The position numbers and the translations under genes are program-made. The notes under the pieces are model-generated. The model searched no databases, had not been told where the DNA came from, and saw only the letters and a program-made list of their open reading frames with translations. Shown one piece after another: positions 28,589 through 38,990 of a stretch of DNA of 64,000 bases; within the stretch, counting starts at the first letter, position 1; every line of letters begins with the position of its first letter. Location: contig JAZRZA010000026.1 of assembly GCA_045601045.1 (NCBI GenBank), positions 1 through 64,000 on the forward strand, in the 5' to 3' direction. This stretch comes from UBA1181 sp045601045. GTDB lineage: Bacteria; Bacteroidota; Bacteroidia; Bacteroidales; Paludibacteraceae.

Positions 28589-30577
28589 TTACTCCTCGAT
28601 TGAATTGATAACGGCTTGGTACTTGACAACAGGGAACCTACCGCGTAAATACTCCACCCATTGCGCCTCTAAATAATTTTGATAGTCGGCGGTCAATGGA
28701 CCCTTCACATCAGCATAAGATTCTGGTGCATCCAACAACTTACCCGTTGTAGTAACGAATGCGTCCGTCACAACCTGCTGTTTCTTAAAGACAAGCGCAT
28801 CCACATCACGATTTGCCCCCTCCGAGAAGATTCCCTTCACAACCTTTATGGCAGGAGTGTCCGACGTGTTGAATTCACGCTCTAAAACCACGTTGATTGA
28901 ATCGTAAGGAATAGCTTGTGGTTGGACCTTCTTCTTACCCTTCACGGCGGAAGCTGGAACATAGTTGGCGATAAACTTATCTACTTTAATCTTTGTAGCC
29001 TCGTCCACACACTTGATCACAGCACCTTTGTACTTCGGTGCGTCCCATTTGTAATCAGACTTGTGTTCGTTAAAATATTTCTCCAATCCCTCGCGATCCT
29101 TGGCAGCCTTTGTCCAAACCTTCTTCGAACTGATTTCAAACAAGAGCAAACCATCCTTGTACTCGTTGAGCAAATTGCGATACTCTGGATTCTCCGCACG
29201 CAGGCGAGAAAGCGCCTCATCCCATACAAAATGCTGAATATAGTTCTTGAACGTGTAGTTCACCAAATCCTCCGCATCCTTACGAGGATCGGCATCCTTA
29301 TCAGGATAGTGTGTGTTCACCGCTTTCATAAATTCAGGGAAGAATGTCATTTGAGAATAGACATTACCCGCATACTCAAAAAGAGGTTCCGAAAGCAGAC
29401 GACGGATAGAATCTCTGCGTTCCCTTGTGGCATCGTCATTTGCCATGGCGGCGATCTCATAGAAAGGAACAAGATTCTCCTCGTGCAAACGAAGGTTATT
29501 TTGCACTTTAAAACGCTCTATAAGATCGTCTACGCTATTCTCTCCGCGATCAGACCTCGCCATCTTACTTTTCAAATCCTCCTTCACCTCATCAAAAGAT
29601 GGGTTAGAAACGATATCCGTAATCGTCACAACATGGATGCCAAGCATAGACTTAACCACCTCATAGGTCCCCACCTTACCAATCGCCTTCACACCACGCA
29701 CTAGATCAACCGGCATCGCATTGTTATTGGAGAGATAATCCATATCACCACCCTTATCCTTCGTATAGGTATCTGTGGAATATTTCATCGCCGCGTCGGA
29801 GAACTTCAACTTACCCTTTTTCAATTGGGAGCAAAGCTTTTGCGCCAATTTTTCGGTTGCGGCATCCGAACCTGAAAGAAGGATATGAGAGAACCTCAAA
29901 TCCTTAATGATACGCTCTTTGCTATTGACCTTCACAATATGGTAACCGAAACGAGATCGAAATGGAAGACTTACTGAACCGACAGGCGTATTGTAGGCCA
30001 TGGTTTCAAATGGGTAAACTGTACCAAACACCGTGATCTCTCCAATGTATCCGCCATCCTTCTTTGACGGGCAATCCGAATTTTGTTTTGCCAACTCTTC
30101 GAAAGAGGCACCCTTCTTGATTTGTTCATAGATATCATAAATCTTCGCATACGCGGCGCTGGTATCACTTGAATTCTCCGCGACGGAGATCAAGATATGG
30201 GAAGCGCCGACCTTGTAGTTGCTTCGATCGTATGCCTCATGTAGCAATCTATCCTCCAAGATGGAATCCCGAAGGTATGGGAAGGTTAACTGATTCTCAT
30301 ATTGCTCATACTCCTTCAAGAAATTTTTGGATTGGTGGTAAAACAGCTCCTTCGCCTGTGTCACCTTCAACTTGAAGTTCACAAAAAGGTCAACATATTC
30401 ACTAAGAGACTTCTTCTCTAAAGCGGTGCTAGAATTATTTTTGCGATAGATATACTCAAACTCGGACTTCGTCACCTCCTCGCCATTGATCAAGAATGCG
30501 ACAGGATCAGATACTTGCGCGAACAACCCCTGCATGAGAGTGAAAGACGCGACAACCGTCAAAATGGAACGTTTCAT
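28589..30577 (-). CDS. periplasmic peptidyl-prolyl isomerase with two parvulin domains
   Basis: A 662-residue exported isomerase. The ATG at 30577 starts a signal peptide (MKRSILTVVASFTLMQGLFA); the longer in-frame ORF upstream to 30781 overlaps the rplS end and lacks family features. The first parvulin domain is near residues 125-225 (SHILISVAENS, then KKDGGYIGE and RFGYHIVKV) and the second near 230-330 (FSHILLSGSD, DKGGDMDYL, GIHVVTI). It is the first gene of the envelope operon that continues to the SurA-like and OstA-like genes. Confidence 0.87.
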   Translation of the reverse strand: MKRSILTVVASFTLMQGLFAQVSDPVAFLINGEEVTKSEFEYIYRKNNSSTALEKKSLSEYVDLFVNFKLKVTQAKELFYHQSKNFLKEYEQYENQLTFPYLRDSILEDRLLHEAYDRSNYKVGASHILISVAENSSDTSAAYAKIYDIYEQIKKGASFEELAKQNSDCPSKKDGGYIGEITVFGTVYPFETMAYNTPVGSVSLPFRSRFGYHIVKVNSKERIIKDLRFSHILLSGSDAATEKLAQKLCSQLKKGKLKFSDAAMKYSTDTYTKDKGGDMDYLSNNNAMPVDLVRGVKAIGKVGTYEVVKSMLGIHVVTITDIVSNPSFDEVKEDLKSKMARSDRGENSVDDLIERFKVQNNLRLHEENLVPFYEIAAMANDDATRERRDSIRRLLSEPLFEYAGNVYSQMTFFPEFMKAVNTHYPDKDADPRKDAEDLVNYTFKNYIQHFVWDEALSRLRAENPEYRNLLNEYKDGLLLFEISSKKVWTKAAKDREGLEKYFNEHKSDYKWDAPKYKGAVIKCVDEATKIKVDKFIANYVPASAVKGKKKVQPQAIPYDSINVVLEREFNTSDTPAIKVVKGIFSEGANRDVDALVFKKQQVVTDAFVTTTGKLLDAPESYADVKGPLTADYQNYLEAQWVEYLRGRFPVVKYQAVINSIEE

Positions 30578-30650
30578 ATTCCCAGTTACAATTATTCTAA
30601 TTAAACTTAATTTGGGCAAATTTACAAAAATATCCTTTATTAAAGCAAAA

Positions 30651-30675
30651 AAGAGAGACCTTTTGGGCCTCTCTT
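30651..30675 (-). terminator. terminator of rplS
   Basis: AAGAGAG and CTCTCTT pair, extended by CC/GG over one mismatch, with a loop of about 5 bases. It lies 27 bases past the rplS stop and is followed by a T-rich minus strand. Confidence 0.65.
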
Positions 30676-30701
30676 CCTGGAATATTAGAATTTGTTTAGA
30701 A

Positions 30702-31061
30702 TTACTTATCCTTAGAGATTTGCTTTTCCTTAATTCTAGCCTTCTTACCAGTAAGCTCACGCAAGTAGTACAACTTAGCACGACGAACCTTACCTACCTT
30801 GTTCACAGTGATGCTGTCGATAAATGGAGAATCCATAGGGAAAATTCTCTCTACACCTACACCACCAGAGATCTTACGAACAGTAAAACGCTTCTTGTCT
30901 TGGTGACCACAAATACGGATAACATCACCGCGGAATTGTTGTACACGCTCCTTGTTACCCTCTACGATTCTGTACGCAACAGTGATCGTATCACCACTCT
31001 TGAATTGAGGGAATTCCTTTCCAGTACCGAAAGCACCCTCTGCAATCTTAATTAAATCCAT
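30702..31061 (-). CDS. rplS: 50S ribosomal protein L19
   Basis: A 119-residue L19 that sits at the 30S-50S interface. Recognisable segments are FKSGDTITVAYRIVEGNKER, VQQFRGDVI, FTVRKISGGVGVERIFP and the C-terminal VRRAKLYYLRELTGKKARIKE. Length and all family motifs are normal. It stands alone with its own terminator. Confidence 0.98.
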   Translation of the reverse strand: MDLIKIAEGAFGTGKEFPQFKSGDTITVAYRIVEGNKERVQQFRGDVIRICGHQDKKRFTVRKISGGVGVERIFPMDSPFIDSITVNKVGKVRRAKLYYLRELTGKKARIKEKQISKDK

Positions 31062-31186
31062 TTCAGTTTTTAATACTTATTTTTAACAATAACGCAATGT
31101 AACGGATACCTTACGCCCCGACAGAGATTGCGCAAAAACTTCGCAAAAGTAATTAAAGTTTTCGAACGAAACAAACTATTGTCTCA

Positions 31187-33943
31187 TTAAAAAACGACAT
31201 TGACGATTTTACCAGGAACGACAATGATTTTTTTCGGTGTCTTTCCTTCCATATTCTTCGCAAAAACATCAGAAGCAACCACGTTCTTCTCCACCTCCTC
31301 TTTCGGCATATCAGCAGGCAACTCCATTGTTGACTTCACTTTACCATTAAATGAGATGGCGTACTTGCAGTTGGATTCCTTCAGATATTTCTCCTCAAAT
31401 TTAGGCCACTCGGCATCACATACCGTCGTATTGTGTCCCAAAAGATGATACAACTCTTCCGAAATGTGTGGAGCGAATGGAGCTAGGAGGACACACAAAG
31501 TCTCCAAAGCCGATTTCTTGTTACACTTCAAAGAAGAGAGCTCGTTCAAGCAAATCATAAAGGCTGCCACGGAAGTGTTGAATGAGAAATTCTCCACGTC
31601 GAATGTCACCTTCTTAATCAACTTATGAAGAGATTTCAACTCTTCGGCGGTCATAGGTTCGTCACTAACGGACAACTCATCCTTAGAGAAGAACAATCCC
31701 CAGAACTTCTTCAAGAATCTATGCACACCATCGATACCATTGGTATCCCAAGGCTTGGATTGCTCCAATGGGCCGAGGAACATCTCATACAAACGAAGGG
31801 TATCAGCGCCATACTTCTCGACAACAACATCAGGATTAACCACATTGAACATAGACTTGGACATCTTCTCGACAGCCCATCCACAAATATACTTACCATC
31901 CTCCAAGATGAATTCAGCTGCTTTGTAGTCAGGCATCCAGTTTTTGAAAGCCTCAATATCCAAAACATCATTGCTAACGATATTGACGTCCACGTGAATA
32001 GGCGTAACATCGTATTGATCCTTCAGATTCAAAGAGACAAAAGTGTTGGTGTCCTTTATACGATAGACGAAGTTGGAACGGCCTTGGATCATACCTTGGT
32101 TGATCAACTTTTGGAATGGCTCATCCTTGCAAATGACACCAAGGTCAAACAAGAACTTATTCCAGAAACGGCTATAGATCAAGTGACCTGTGGCATGCTC
32201 GGTACCTCCCAAATAGAGGTCAACATTTTGCCAATATCCATTCGCCTCTTCGCTTACCAACGCGTTGTTGTTATGAGGATCCATATAGCGCAAGAAATAA
32301 GCAGAAGAACCAGCGAAGCCAGGCATCGTATTCAACTCATACGGATAACCCTCCTTCGTACACCAATTCTTGGCATGGCCCAATGGTGGTTCGCCGGAAG
32401 CGGTTGGGTGGAAATTCTCGATCTCAGGGAGCTCCAAAGGAAGGGCGTTCTCGTCCATCACCTTAGGCATACCATTCTGATAGTAAACAGGGAATGGTTC
32501 TCCCCAATAACGTTGTCTGCTGAAAATAGCATCTCTCAGACGATAGTTAACCTTTACGCGACCGAGATCATGCTCTTTCACATATTTTTTCGTATAGGCA
32601 ATCGCCTCTTTGACTGTCTTGCCATTCAAGAAGCCGGAATTAGTCATAATTCCATCCTTGGCGTCAAAGCTCTGCTCGCTCACATCACAACCTTCGATAA
32701 CAGGGATGATAGGCAAGTTAAAGTGCTTAGCGAATGCGTAGTCGCGGGAATCGTGCGCAGGAACCGCCATAATAGCGCCTGTTCCATAACCCGACAAAAC
32801 ATAATCACTGATCCAAATAGGAATCTCCTTCTCAGTCACAGGGTTTATCGCGTATGCGCCCGTGAATACACCTGTCACCTTTCGATCCGCCAAACGTTCA
32901 CGTTCGGTTCTACGTTTCACGGCAGCTAAATATTCATCAACAGCCGCCTTTTGAGCAGGGGTTGTCACCTTATCCACATAAATGGACTCTGGAGCCAAAA
33001 CCATAAAGGTAACACCAAATATTGTATCCGCACGAGTAGTGAATATTTCAAAATCAAGATCCATATCCTTGATCTTGAATCGCATCTCAGTACCTTCGCT
33101 TCGTCCAATCCAATTGCGTTGGGTCTCCTTCAAAGAGTCTGTCCAATCAATACGGTCAAGGCCTTCCAACAATCTTTGCGCATAAGCGGAGACACGAAGA
33201 CTCCATTGTCTCATGACACGCTGCTCAACAGGGTGACCACCACGGATAGAGACGCCCTCGCTGATCTCGTCGTTTGCAAGAACACATCCCAAGTTAGGAC
33301 AGAAGTTCACCTTGGTATCAGCCAAATATGCGATACGATAATTCATCAACACGGCATCCTTCTTAACCTCATCCATAGATTTCCATTCAGAAGCGGAGAA
33401 GGTCATCTCCTCTGAACATGCGGCGTTGACACCAGCAGCGCCATTGGCTTCGAACTTGGCAATCAATTCAGAGATAGGCTTAGCCTTTTCGCAATCATTG
33501 TCATAGTAAGAGTTGAACATCTTGATGAATGCCCACTGTGTCCATTTATAGTAATTAGGCTCACATGTACGCACCTCACGAGACCAATCATAACAGAATC
33601 CGATCTTGTCCAATTGTTCGCGGTAACGATTGATATTCTTCGCAGTGGTAACAGCAGGGTGTTGGCCGGTTTGAATCGCATACTGCTCAGCAGGCAAACC
33701 ATAAGAGTCATAACCCATTGGATGCAATACATTGAAACCACAAAGACGTTTATAACGGCTATAAATATCCGATGCGATATAACCAAGAGGGTGACCTACG
33801 TGTAAACCAGCGCCAGAAGGATACGGGAACATATCCAAAACATAAAATTTAGGACGTGACTTATCAACTTCTACCTTGTAAATGGCATTATCTTTCCAAT
33901 AACTTTGCCACTTCTGCTCTATTTCTCTGAAATTATACTCCAT
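31187..33943 (-). CDS. leuS: leucyl-tRNA synthetase
   Basis: A 918-residue class I synthetase. The start MEYNFREIEQKWQSYW at 33943 is the canonical LeuRS N-terminus; the longer in-frame extension to 34009 is not family sequence. The HIGH motif appears as HVGHPLGY (about residue 48). The CP1 editing domain includes TTRADTIFGVTF and GTGAIMAVPAHDSRD. KMSKS appears as EKMSKSMFNVVNPD. The C-terminal anticodon-binding region is complete. No fusion or truncation is seen. Confidence 0.97.
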   Translation of the reverse strand: MEYNFREIEQKWQSYWKDNAIYKVEVDKSRPKFYVLDMFPYPSGAGLHVGHPLGYIASDIYSRYKRLCGFNVLHPMGYDSYGLPAEQYAIQTGQHPAVTTAKNINRYREQLDKIGFCYDWSREVRTCEPNYYKWTQWAFIKMFNSYYDNDCEKAKPISELIAKFEANGAAGVNAACSEEMTFSASEWKSMDEVKKDAVLMNYRIAYLADTKVNFCPNLGCVLANDEISEGVSIRGGHPVEQRVMRQWSLRVSAYAQRLLEGLDRIDWTDSLKETQRNWIGRSEGTEMRFKIKDMDLDFEIFTTRADTIFGVTFMVLAPESIYVDKVTTPAQKAAVDEYLAAVKRRTERERLADRKVTGVFTGAYAINPVTEKEIPIWISDYVLSGYGTGAIMAVPAHDSRDYAFAKHFNLPIIPVIEGCDVSEQSFDAKDGIMTNSGFLNGKTVKEAIAYTKKYVKEHDLGRVKVNYRLRDAIFSRQRYWGEPFPVYYQNGMPKVMDENALPLELPEIENFHPTASGEPPLGHAKNWCTKEGYPYELNTMPGFAGSSAYFLRYMDPHNNNALVSEEANGYWQNVDLYLGGTEHATGHLIYSRFWNKFLFDLGVICKDEPFQKLINQGMIQGRSNFVYRIKDTNTFVSLNLKDQYDVTPIHVDVNIVSNDVLDIEAFKNWMPDYKAAEFILEDGKYICGWAVEKMSKSMFNVVNPDVVVEKYGADTLRLYEMFLGPLEQSKPWDTNGIDGVHRFLKKFWGLFFSKDELSVSDEPMTAEELKSLHKLIKKVTFDVENFSFNTSVAAFMICLNELSSLKCNKKSALETLCVLLAPFAPHISEELYHLLGHNTTVCDAEWPKFEEKYLKESNCKYAISFNGKVKSTMELPADMPKEEVEKNVVASDVFAKNMEGKTPKKIIVVPGKIVNVVF

Positions 33944-34010
33944 AACTATGAAAAATTTACGCGAATTTAATGAAAATAAATAGATGTCACAAAAGAAAGA
34001 ACAGGACAAA

Positions 34011-34040
34011 AAAAGGGTGACGAATAATCGTCACCCTTTT
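34011..34040 (-). terminator. terminator of the T9SS operon
   Basis: AAAAGGGTGACGA and TCGTCACCCTTTT form a perfect 13-bp stem with a 4-base loop just past the gldN stop, followed by a T-run on the minus strand. Confidence 0.9.
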
Positions 34041-34059
34041 CAATATCATCTTGATAAGA

Positions 34060-34950
34060 TTAATACTCCCACAAGTCATTCTCGAAGTTAGACAACAAAG
34101 TCTTAACCTTCGCTTGCTCTTTTCTTACATCCTCAGAGCTTCTGTTATACTCCAACAAGTTTCTGTTGTAGATATTAGACTCTTTATAGATGTAGCTAGA
34201 GAAACGTCTCTTAACGAAGATATCATCCATTGATGGTCTAGCTCCATTGTTCTTGTCAGTGATAAGGATCTCTTGTTGAGCCAAGAATGGACGCAATGTC
34301 TCAAATGGAACCCAGAAGAGAGGAAACTTTCTCAAACCTGTATCAGTATTCTTAACCATAATAGGGCAGAATGCGATGATACGTGCATTGAAAGTTGAAG
34401 TGATCTTATCGAAATACCAAACTTCCTTAACATAGAACTTGATAACGTCTCTGTTAGGTACGTCTGACTCCTCAACGACGATGATAGAATCATTAGTCAA
34501 AGAATCAGCCTTTACAGTTGCGATGATCTCGAACTTATCAACGATCTCACTGAATGGAATCTCGTGCTCTTTAGTAAAAATCTCACGAGTATCCAAGTAC
34601 TCATAAACCTTAATCTTACCTTCTTGAACAAGTCTAAAAATCAGAGTAAAGAAACTTTGTCTGTTGTCTACTGCTTGTTCAGGGTAATACAAAGGATAAT
34701 TCATCTTCTCACGCAAGTCGATAGTCCTATAAACAACCTTTTGCCAGAAAATATCGTCTGCACGAGGATTAACCAATTCAATAGGCTCAAGATTCTCTTT
34801 TGGACCACTTGTTGGCATGTTAGACGCGATCTCCACAGAGACATCACCTGACTCATCGAAGAAAGAGTTCTCCTCGAATTGCGCAGATACGGCAGAAGTG
34901 GACATTGCTGCCAAACCAACAAACAATAATTTGAAAAAATTCTTACTCAT
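34060..34950 (-). CDS. gldN: type IX secretion/gliding protein GldN (PorN)
   Basis: A 296-residue periplasmic protein with signal peptide (MSKNFFKLLFVGLAAMSTSA) starting at the ATG at 34950; the in-frame TTG at 34959 is less likely. The family core is seen in FWQKVVYRTIDLREKMNYPLY and in the segment with FFTLIFRLVQEGKIKVYEYLD. GldN/PorN joins the GldK ring associated with the outer membrane in the T9SS. It is the last gene of the operon, 23 bases after gldM, and is followed by a strong terminator. Confidence 0.92.
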   Translation of the reverse strand: MSKNFFKLLFVGLAAMSTSAVSAQFEENSFFDESGDVSVEIASNMPTSGPKENLEPIELVNPRADDIFWQKVVYRTIDLREKMNYPLYYPEQAVDNRQSFFTLIFRLVQEGKIKVYEYLDTREIFTKEHEIPFSEIVDKFEIIATVKADSLTNDSIIVVEESDVPNRDVIKFYVKEVWYFDKITSTFNARIIAFCPIMVKNTDTGLRKFPLFWVPFETLRPFLAQQEILITDKNNGARPSMDDIFVKRRFSSYIYKESNIYNRNLLEYNRSSEDVRKEQAKVKTLLSNFENDLWEY

Positions 34951-34973
34951 AACTTTCAAACTTTCTAAACTAC

Positions 34974-36593
34974 TTACTTAATTTTAACCTCGAGAGGTGG
35001 CAAGTTACGTTTCATTCCATCTTGTCCGAGAGCAACGATGTTGTTTACGAACACAGACTTTCTGTTAGTCATCTCTCTAAAGATCTTCTTTTGTTTATCG
35101 TTCAATTGATTTCCAGAAGTCTTCTCGATCAAAGTGTTACCCATAGAGTCGAAATAGTTCAAAGCGAATTCCAAAACCTTGTACTTAACGTCCAAGTCAG
35201 AGTCGTTCAACTCAGCAACGATTTGTTGGCAAGTGATCAAACGAGACTTATCGATCGCTTTATCAAAACTAAATCCTCTATATCTGCACTTAACACCTTG
35301 CGCATTGGTGTACTCAACCATTCCTAGTGGATCTGGCAACTTCTTAACACGGAATGTCTTAGTTGCGATGTGTTGAGTCTTACCATCAACTACAGCGCTA
35401 ACTGAGATGTTACAAGGAGTACCTACGGTGCTAGGAACGATAGTCCAACCTGTACCAGTCTTAGTTTGAGACTTACAGTTTGATGGATTGATTTGGATGC
35501 TGCTAGCAGGCACACCTGGAACAGATACACTGATAGGGTTCTTGAATCCGGCGTAGAGCACGTTCATCAAGTCAGCTGACACTGTAGCAGTTGGCTCACC
35601 AACCATATACTCACTAGAGAAAGGATACTCAACTGTCTCACCATTCTTCTTAGTAAGAGACATAGTACCAGAGTATTTACCAGGACCAACATTACCGCAG
35701 ATAAACTCGTAATGGTTCTTGTCCAATTGCTTACCATTGATAGTGATAACTGGCTTCTTAGTAGAGTCAGTAGCAGCCAAGATAATCTCTGCAGAATACT
35801 TACCGCCCTTCATGATGTAACTTGAGTTAGGAATTGCGTAAGCTTTAATTTGGTTTACGATGAACGCGTCAGCATCCATAGCACCGATCAAAGCACCCAA
35901 AGCCTCACCTTGAGCCACCTTAACATCATTCTCGATCTTATCCAACACAGTCAAAGAAGCGATTGCAGGCATCTCAGCGAATACTGAGTTCTCCCACTTA
36001 ACCTTACCTTCCTTAGAAACGATGTCCTCAGTAGAGAATGTCTTATCCAAAGCAACTGCTTTGGCAGAGTCAGAAGCCGTTTTTTGTCTCAAAAGGATTG
36101 ACTTCAAGAACTCACGATAATCGTTCATGTGATCCTTCAAGATTTGACCGTTAGTCTTGTTAGTGGCAGGATCTTTCTCTACCAAACCAACTTGATGCAC
36201 AATGTTCAAATCACCAATGTTGAAGCCTTCCTCATCTACAGCGTCAAGTCCCTTAGTTTCGTCACCAGCGACCTTTCTGATAATGTTCAACTTCAAATCA
36301 TCGATATACTTAACAAACGCATCAGATTGTGCAACAACGCTATCAATCTTAGCTTTCTGTCTAATAGCCTTGGTTGAGTCAGAGCTAGACATCAAAGCTG
36401 CGAACTCGCTCTTTCTTTGCTCAACCTTACTATCACTCACCTTCGTATTTTGACGCATGGACGAATCCACCGCCAAGTATCCATTCAAGATCTGGGCAGA
36501 CACGTTCAATGCAAGCATTGCGGTCAACACCAAATACATCATGGATATCATCTTCTGTCTCGGGGTTTCCGGACAATTTTTAGCGCCACCCAT
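34974..36593 (-). CDS. gldM: type IX secretion motor protein GldM (PorM)
   Basis: 539 residues. It begins MGGAKNCPETPRQKMISMMY, the conserved GldM start, with a single N-terminal transmembrane helix (MYLVLTAMLALNVSAQIL, about 19-36) and a long periplasmic part made of several domains. The C-terminal region shows KTFRVKKLPDP and YRGFSFDKAIDKS, the portion known to contact the GldK/GldN ring. With GldL it forms the proton-driven motor that powers T9SS secretion and, where present, gliding. Length matches the family (about 510-540). Confidence 0.95.
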   Translation of the reverse strand: MGGAKNCPETPRQKMISMMYLVLTAMLALNVSAQILNGYLAVDSSMRQNTKVSDSKVEQRKSEFAALMSSSDSTKAIRQKAKIDSVVAQSDAFVKYIDDLKLNIIRKVAGDETKGLDAVDEEGFNIGDLNIVHQVGLVEKDPATNKTNGQILKDHMNDYREFLKSILLRQKTASDSAKAVALDKTFSTEDIVSKEGKVKWENSVFAEMPAIASLTVLDKIENDVKVAQGEALGALIGAMDADAFIVNQIKAYAIPNSSYIMKGGKYSAEIILAATDSTKKPVITINGKQLDKNHYEFICGNVGPGKYSGTMSLTKKNGETVEYPFSSEYMVGEPTATVSADLMNVLYAGFKNPISVSVPGVPASSIQINPSNCKSQTKTGTGWTIVPSTVGTPCNISVSAVVDGKTQHIATKTFRVKKLPDPLGMVEYTNAQGVKCRYRGFSFDKAIDKSRLITCQQIVAELNDSDLDVKYKVLEFALNYFDSMGNTLIEKTSGNQLNDKQKKIFREMTNRKSVFVNNIVALGQDGMKRNLPPLEVKIK

Positions 36594-36636
36594 AAGTAAA
36601 CTTTCTAATTTTAATTAAAACTAACTAAAGAATAAA

Positions 36637-37485
36637 TTATTTAAGGGTCATAGCGCTAAGCATACCACCATAAACATTGTTCAAGCTCTTCATTTGAGAA
36701 GCCAACAAAGAAACTTGCTTCTTGTACTCCTCTGCCTCAGCAGCTGAACCATTCAAAGAAGACTCGATAGTCTTAACAGCAGCTGCCAAAGTCTTCATAG
36801 CCTCGTTTTGCTCGTTTACAGACTTAACTTGAAGCTCGAATACTGAGTTGATAGTAGAGATGTTCTTGTTGATACCGTCGATTTGATCAGCGAAGTTCTT
36901 AGAACCTTGAGAAGCTGAACCGATGCTAGCAGCGATATTTTGGTAAGAAGATACCAAAGAATCTGAAGACTCCTTCAAGTTAGCTTGAGAGCTTGCGAAT
37001 GCGCTAGCAGCAGAAGATGCGGCACGCAAGTTGTTTGTGTACTCATTTGAGACAGCAGCTGCGCTTGACAAGTCGTTCAATTGGCTAGCAGTAGCGTTCA
37101 AGTTATGGATACCATTCTTCAAAGTGTCCAACTCAGCGTTTACAGTCTCTCGGATCTCTGCAAGAGCAAGAGCCTTCTCGTCTTGGCCATTGTTAGCCAT
37201 AAGACCATTAGCAGTAGCAGCTCCAACGCCAGCTACACCTTCGTCCTCACCTACCAATTGTGGATAGATTCTATCCCAGTGGTACTCTGTGTGAGGTTTA
37301 TCAAATGCTGACAAAGCGAAAAGGAATGCCTCAGTCAACATACCAGCAGTCAACACAATGCTCGCACCTGGCCAGTGCATGATCTTAAACAACGCACCGA
37401 TAATAACGACAGATGCACCCAAACCATAAGCCAATCCAGTGAATTTCTGATAACCTGGAGATTTTTGTAATTCTGAAAAACTCAT
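36637..37485 (-). CDS. gldL: type IX secretion motor protein GldL (PorL)
   Basis: 282 residues with two N-terminal transmembrane helices (about 17-36 and 42-61) and a long coiled-coil-like cytoplasmic tail rich in A, N and S. The helices carry the charged residues known to matter for proton conduction in this family: K34 and H37 in FKIMHWPGAS, and E52 in LTEAFLF. GldL and GldM form the inner-membrane motor complex. Genes are in the canonical K-L-M-N order on the minus strand. Confidence 0.95.
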   Translation of the reverse strand: MSFSELQKSPGYQKFTGLAYGLGASVVIIGALFKIMHWPGASIVLTAGMLTEAFLFALSAFDKPHTEYHWDRIYPQLVGEDEGVAGVGAATANGLMANNGQDEKALALAEIRETVNAELDTLKNGIHNLNATASQLNDLSSAAAVSNEYTNNLRAASSAASAFASSQANLKESSDSLVSSYQNIAASIGSASQGSKNFADQIDGINKNISTINSVFELQVKSVNEQNEAMKTLAAAVKTIESSLNGSAAEAEEYKKQVSLLASQMKSLNNVYGGMLSAMTLK

Positions 37486-37538
37486 TTTAAAATATTTTTA
37501 AGGTTAATAATATTGATTACAAATTAAATACTTTTGAA

Positions 37539-38942
37539 TTAGTCGCCGATGTAGCTACGTACACAACGGAAACCTAAGAATGAACGGTTCTCATTTTGAT
37601 ACTCGTAAGTACGAACACCACATTGCAAGAAGACACCAACATCCTTCCATGAACCACCACGGATTACCTTACGTCTCATAACGTCAGCGTCAGAACTCTT
37701 AGCATTGTAATCGTAGCTTGGATTCAAATCGTGTACGAATGTATAGTTAGACTCGTGGTATGCGGAAGAGGTCCACTCAGCAACGTTACCAGCCATATCA
37801 TACAAACCATACTCATTTGGTGGATAAGAAGCAACCTTAGATGCGATCAAATAACCATCATCGGTATAGTTACCTCTTTGAGGTTTGAAGTTAGCCAAGA
37901 AACAACCCTTAGCGGTACGGATGTAGTTACCTCCCCAAGGATACATAGACAAGTCTTTACCACCACGTGCAGCGTACTCCCACTCAGCCTCGGTTGGGAG
38001 GCGATAATCTTGTACTCTCACGCCCTTGTTAGCAACTTGGTAAGAGTTGAACAAGAATGTTCTCCAGTGGCAGAATGCTTGAGCTTGCTCCCAAGATACA
38101 CCGACAACAGGATACTCACCATAACCTGGGTGAGCGAAATACATCTTCATGTATGGCTCATTGTAAGCGTAAGTGTAGTCACGAATCCAGCACAATGTAT
38201 CAGGATAAATGTTCACACGCTTTACAGAGATAAAGTCTGAACGATGCTTCAACTCACGATAAACAGTGATGTTTTGGATCTCACCATTCTCATTGTAGAT
38301 AGTTGTATCCTTCTTAACCATCACATCAGCGCTATCCTTAGTCTTACCCAAACCAGCGATGCTACGGTTGTAACGGCCCAACAATGGATCAAACTTGTTC
38401 TCTTTCTTTGCAGCTTGGATGTAGTCAACCCAAGAATACTTGTACATGTAGATAGCAGCATTCACCTCGTTAGCGAAGTCAATTCTGTCTGCACCTTGAT
38501 AGTACATGCTATCCAATACAGCCTTTTGATCCTCAGTTTGCTTTCCCCAAGGAATTTTCTTCTTGTTGTTCAAGATTGGAGTCTCTAACTCATTACCATT
38601 CTTGTCTTGGTAAATCTTGTAAGACTCATCCACGTCAGCCAACTTTTCTCTTGCGATAGAGTCACGTACCCAATGAACGAACTGACGATACTCACCATTG
38701 GTGATCTCTGTCTCATCCATCCAGAAAGCATCCAAAGACACTGTACGGGATTGTGAAGACATAGCCCAGTTTGCATCTTGGTCATTTTGACCCATCGTAA
38801 AGGAACCACGTCTGATGTACAGCATTCCGTAAGGAACTGGCTCCTTCCAAGACTTGTTGTAAACTCCCACCAATTCTCCATTTTCTCCACTGCAGGCAGC
38901 GAGAAGGACGGCGACTAATGAAATAATTAACAGCTTTTTCAT
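37539..38942 (-). CDS. gldK: type IX secretion lipoprotein GldK (PorK)
   Basis: A 467-residue lipoprotein with lipobox Cys18 (VAVLLAACSGENGEL). The body is an FGE/sulfatase-modifying-factor fold, seen in GSFTMGQNDQD near the N-terminus, YPVVGVSWEQAQAFCHWR, YRLPTEAEWEYAARGGKD, GLYDMAGNVAEWTSSA and the terminal SFLGFRCVRSYIGD. GldK/PorK builds the large periplasmic ring beneath the outer membrane. In this family the FGE fold is structural and not thought to make formylglycine. Confidence 0.95.
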   Translation of the reverse strand: MKKLLIISLVAVLLAACSGENGELVGVYNKSWKEPVPYGMLYIRRGSFTMGQNDQDANWAMSSQSRTVSLDAFWMDETEITNGEYRQFVHWVRDSIAREKLADVDESYKIYQDKNGNELETPILNNKKKIPWGKQTEDQKAVLDSMYYQGADRIDFANEVNAAIYMYKYSWVDYIQAAKKENKFDPLLGRYNRSIAGLGKTKDSADVMVKKDTTIYNENGEIQNITVYRELKHRSDFISVKRVNIYPDTLCWIRDYTYAYNEPYMKMYFAHPGYGEYPVVGVSWEQAQAFCHWRTFLFNSYQVANKGVRVQDYRLPTEAEWEYAARGGKDLSMYPWGGNYIRTAKGCFLANFKPQRGNYTDDGYLIASKVASYPPNEYGLYDMAGNVAEWTSSAYHESNYTFVHDLNPSYDYNAKSSDADVMRRKVIRGGSWKDVGVFLQCGVRTYEYQNENRSFLGFRCVRSYIGD

Positions 38943-38990
38943 GATATAAACTACTTTATTATTGTCTTTGTCATTTGTTATTATTTACTA

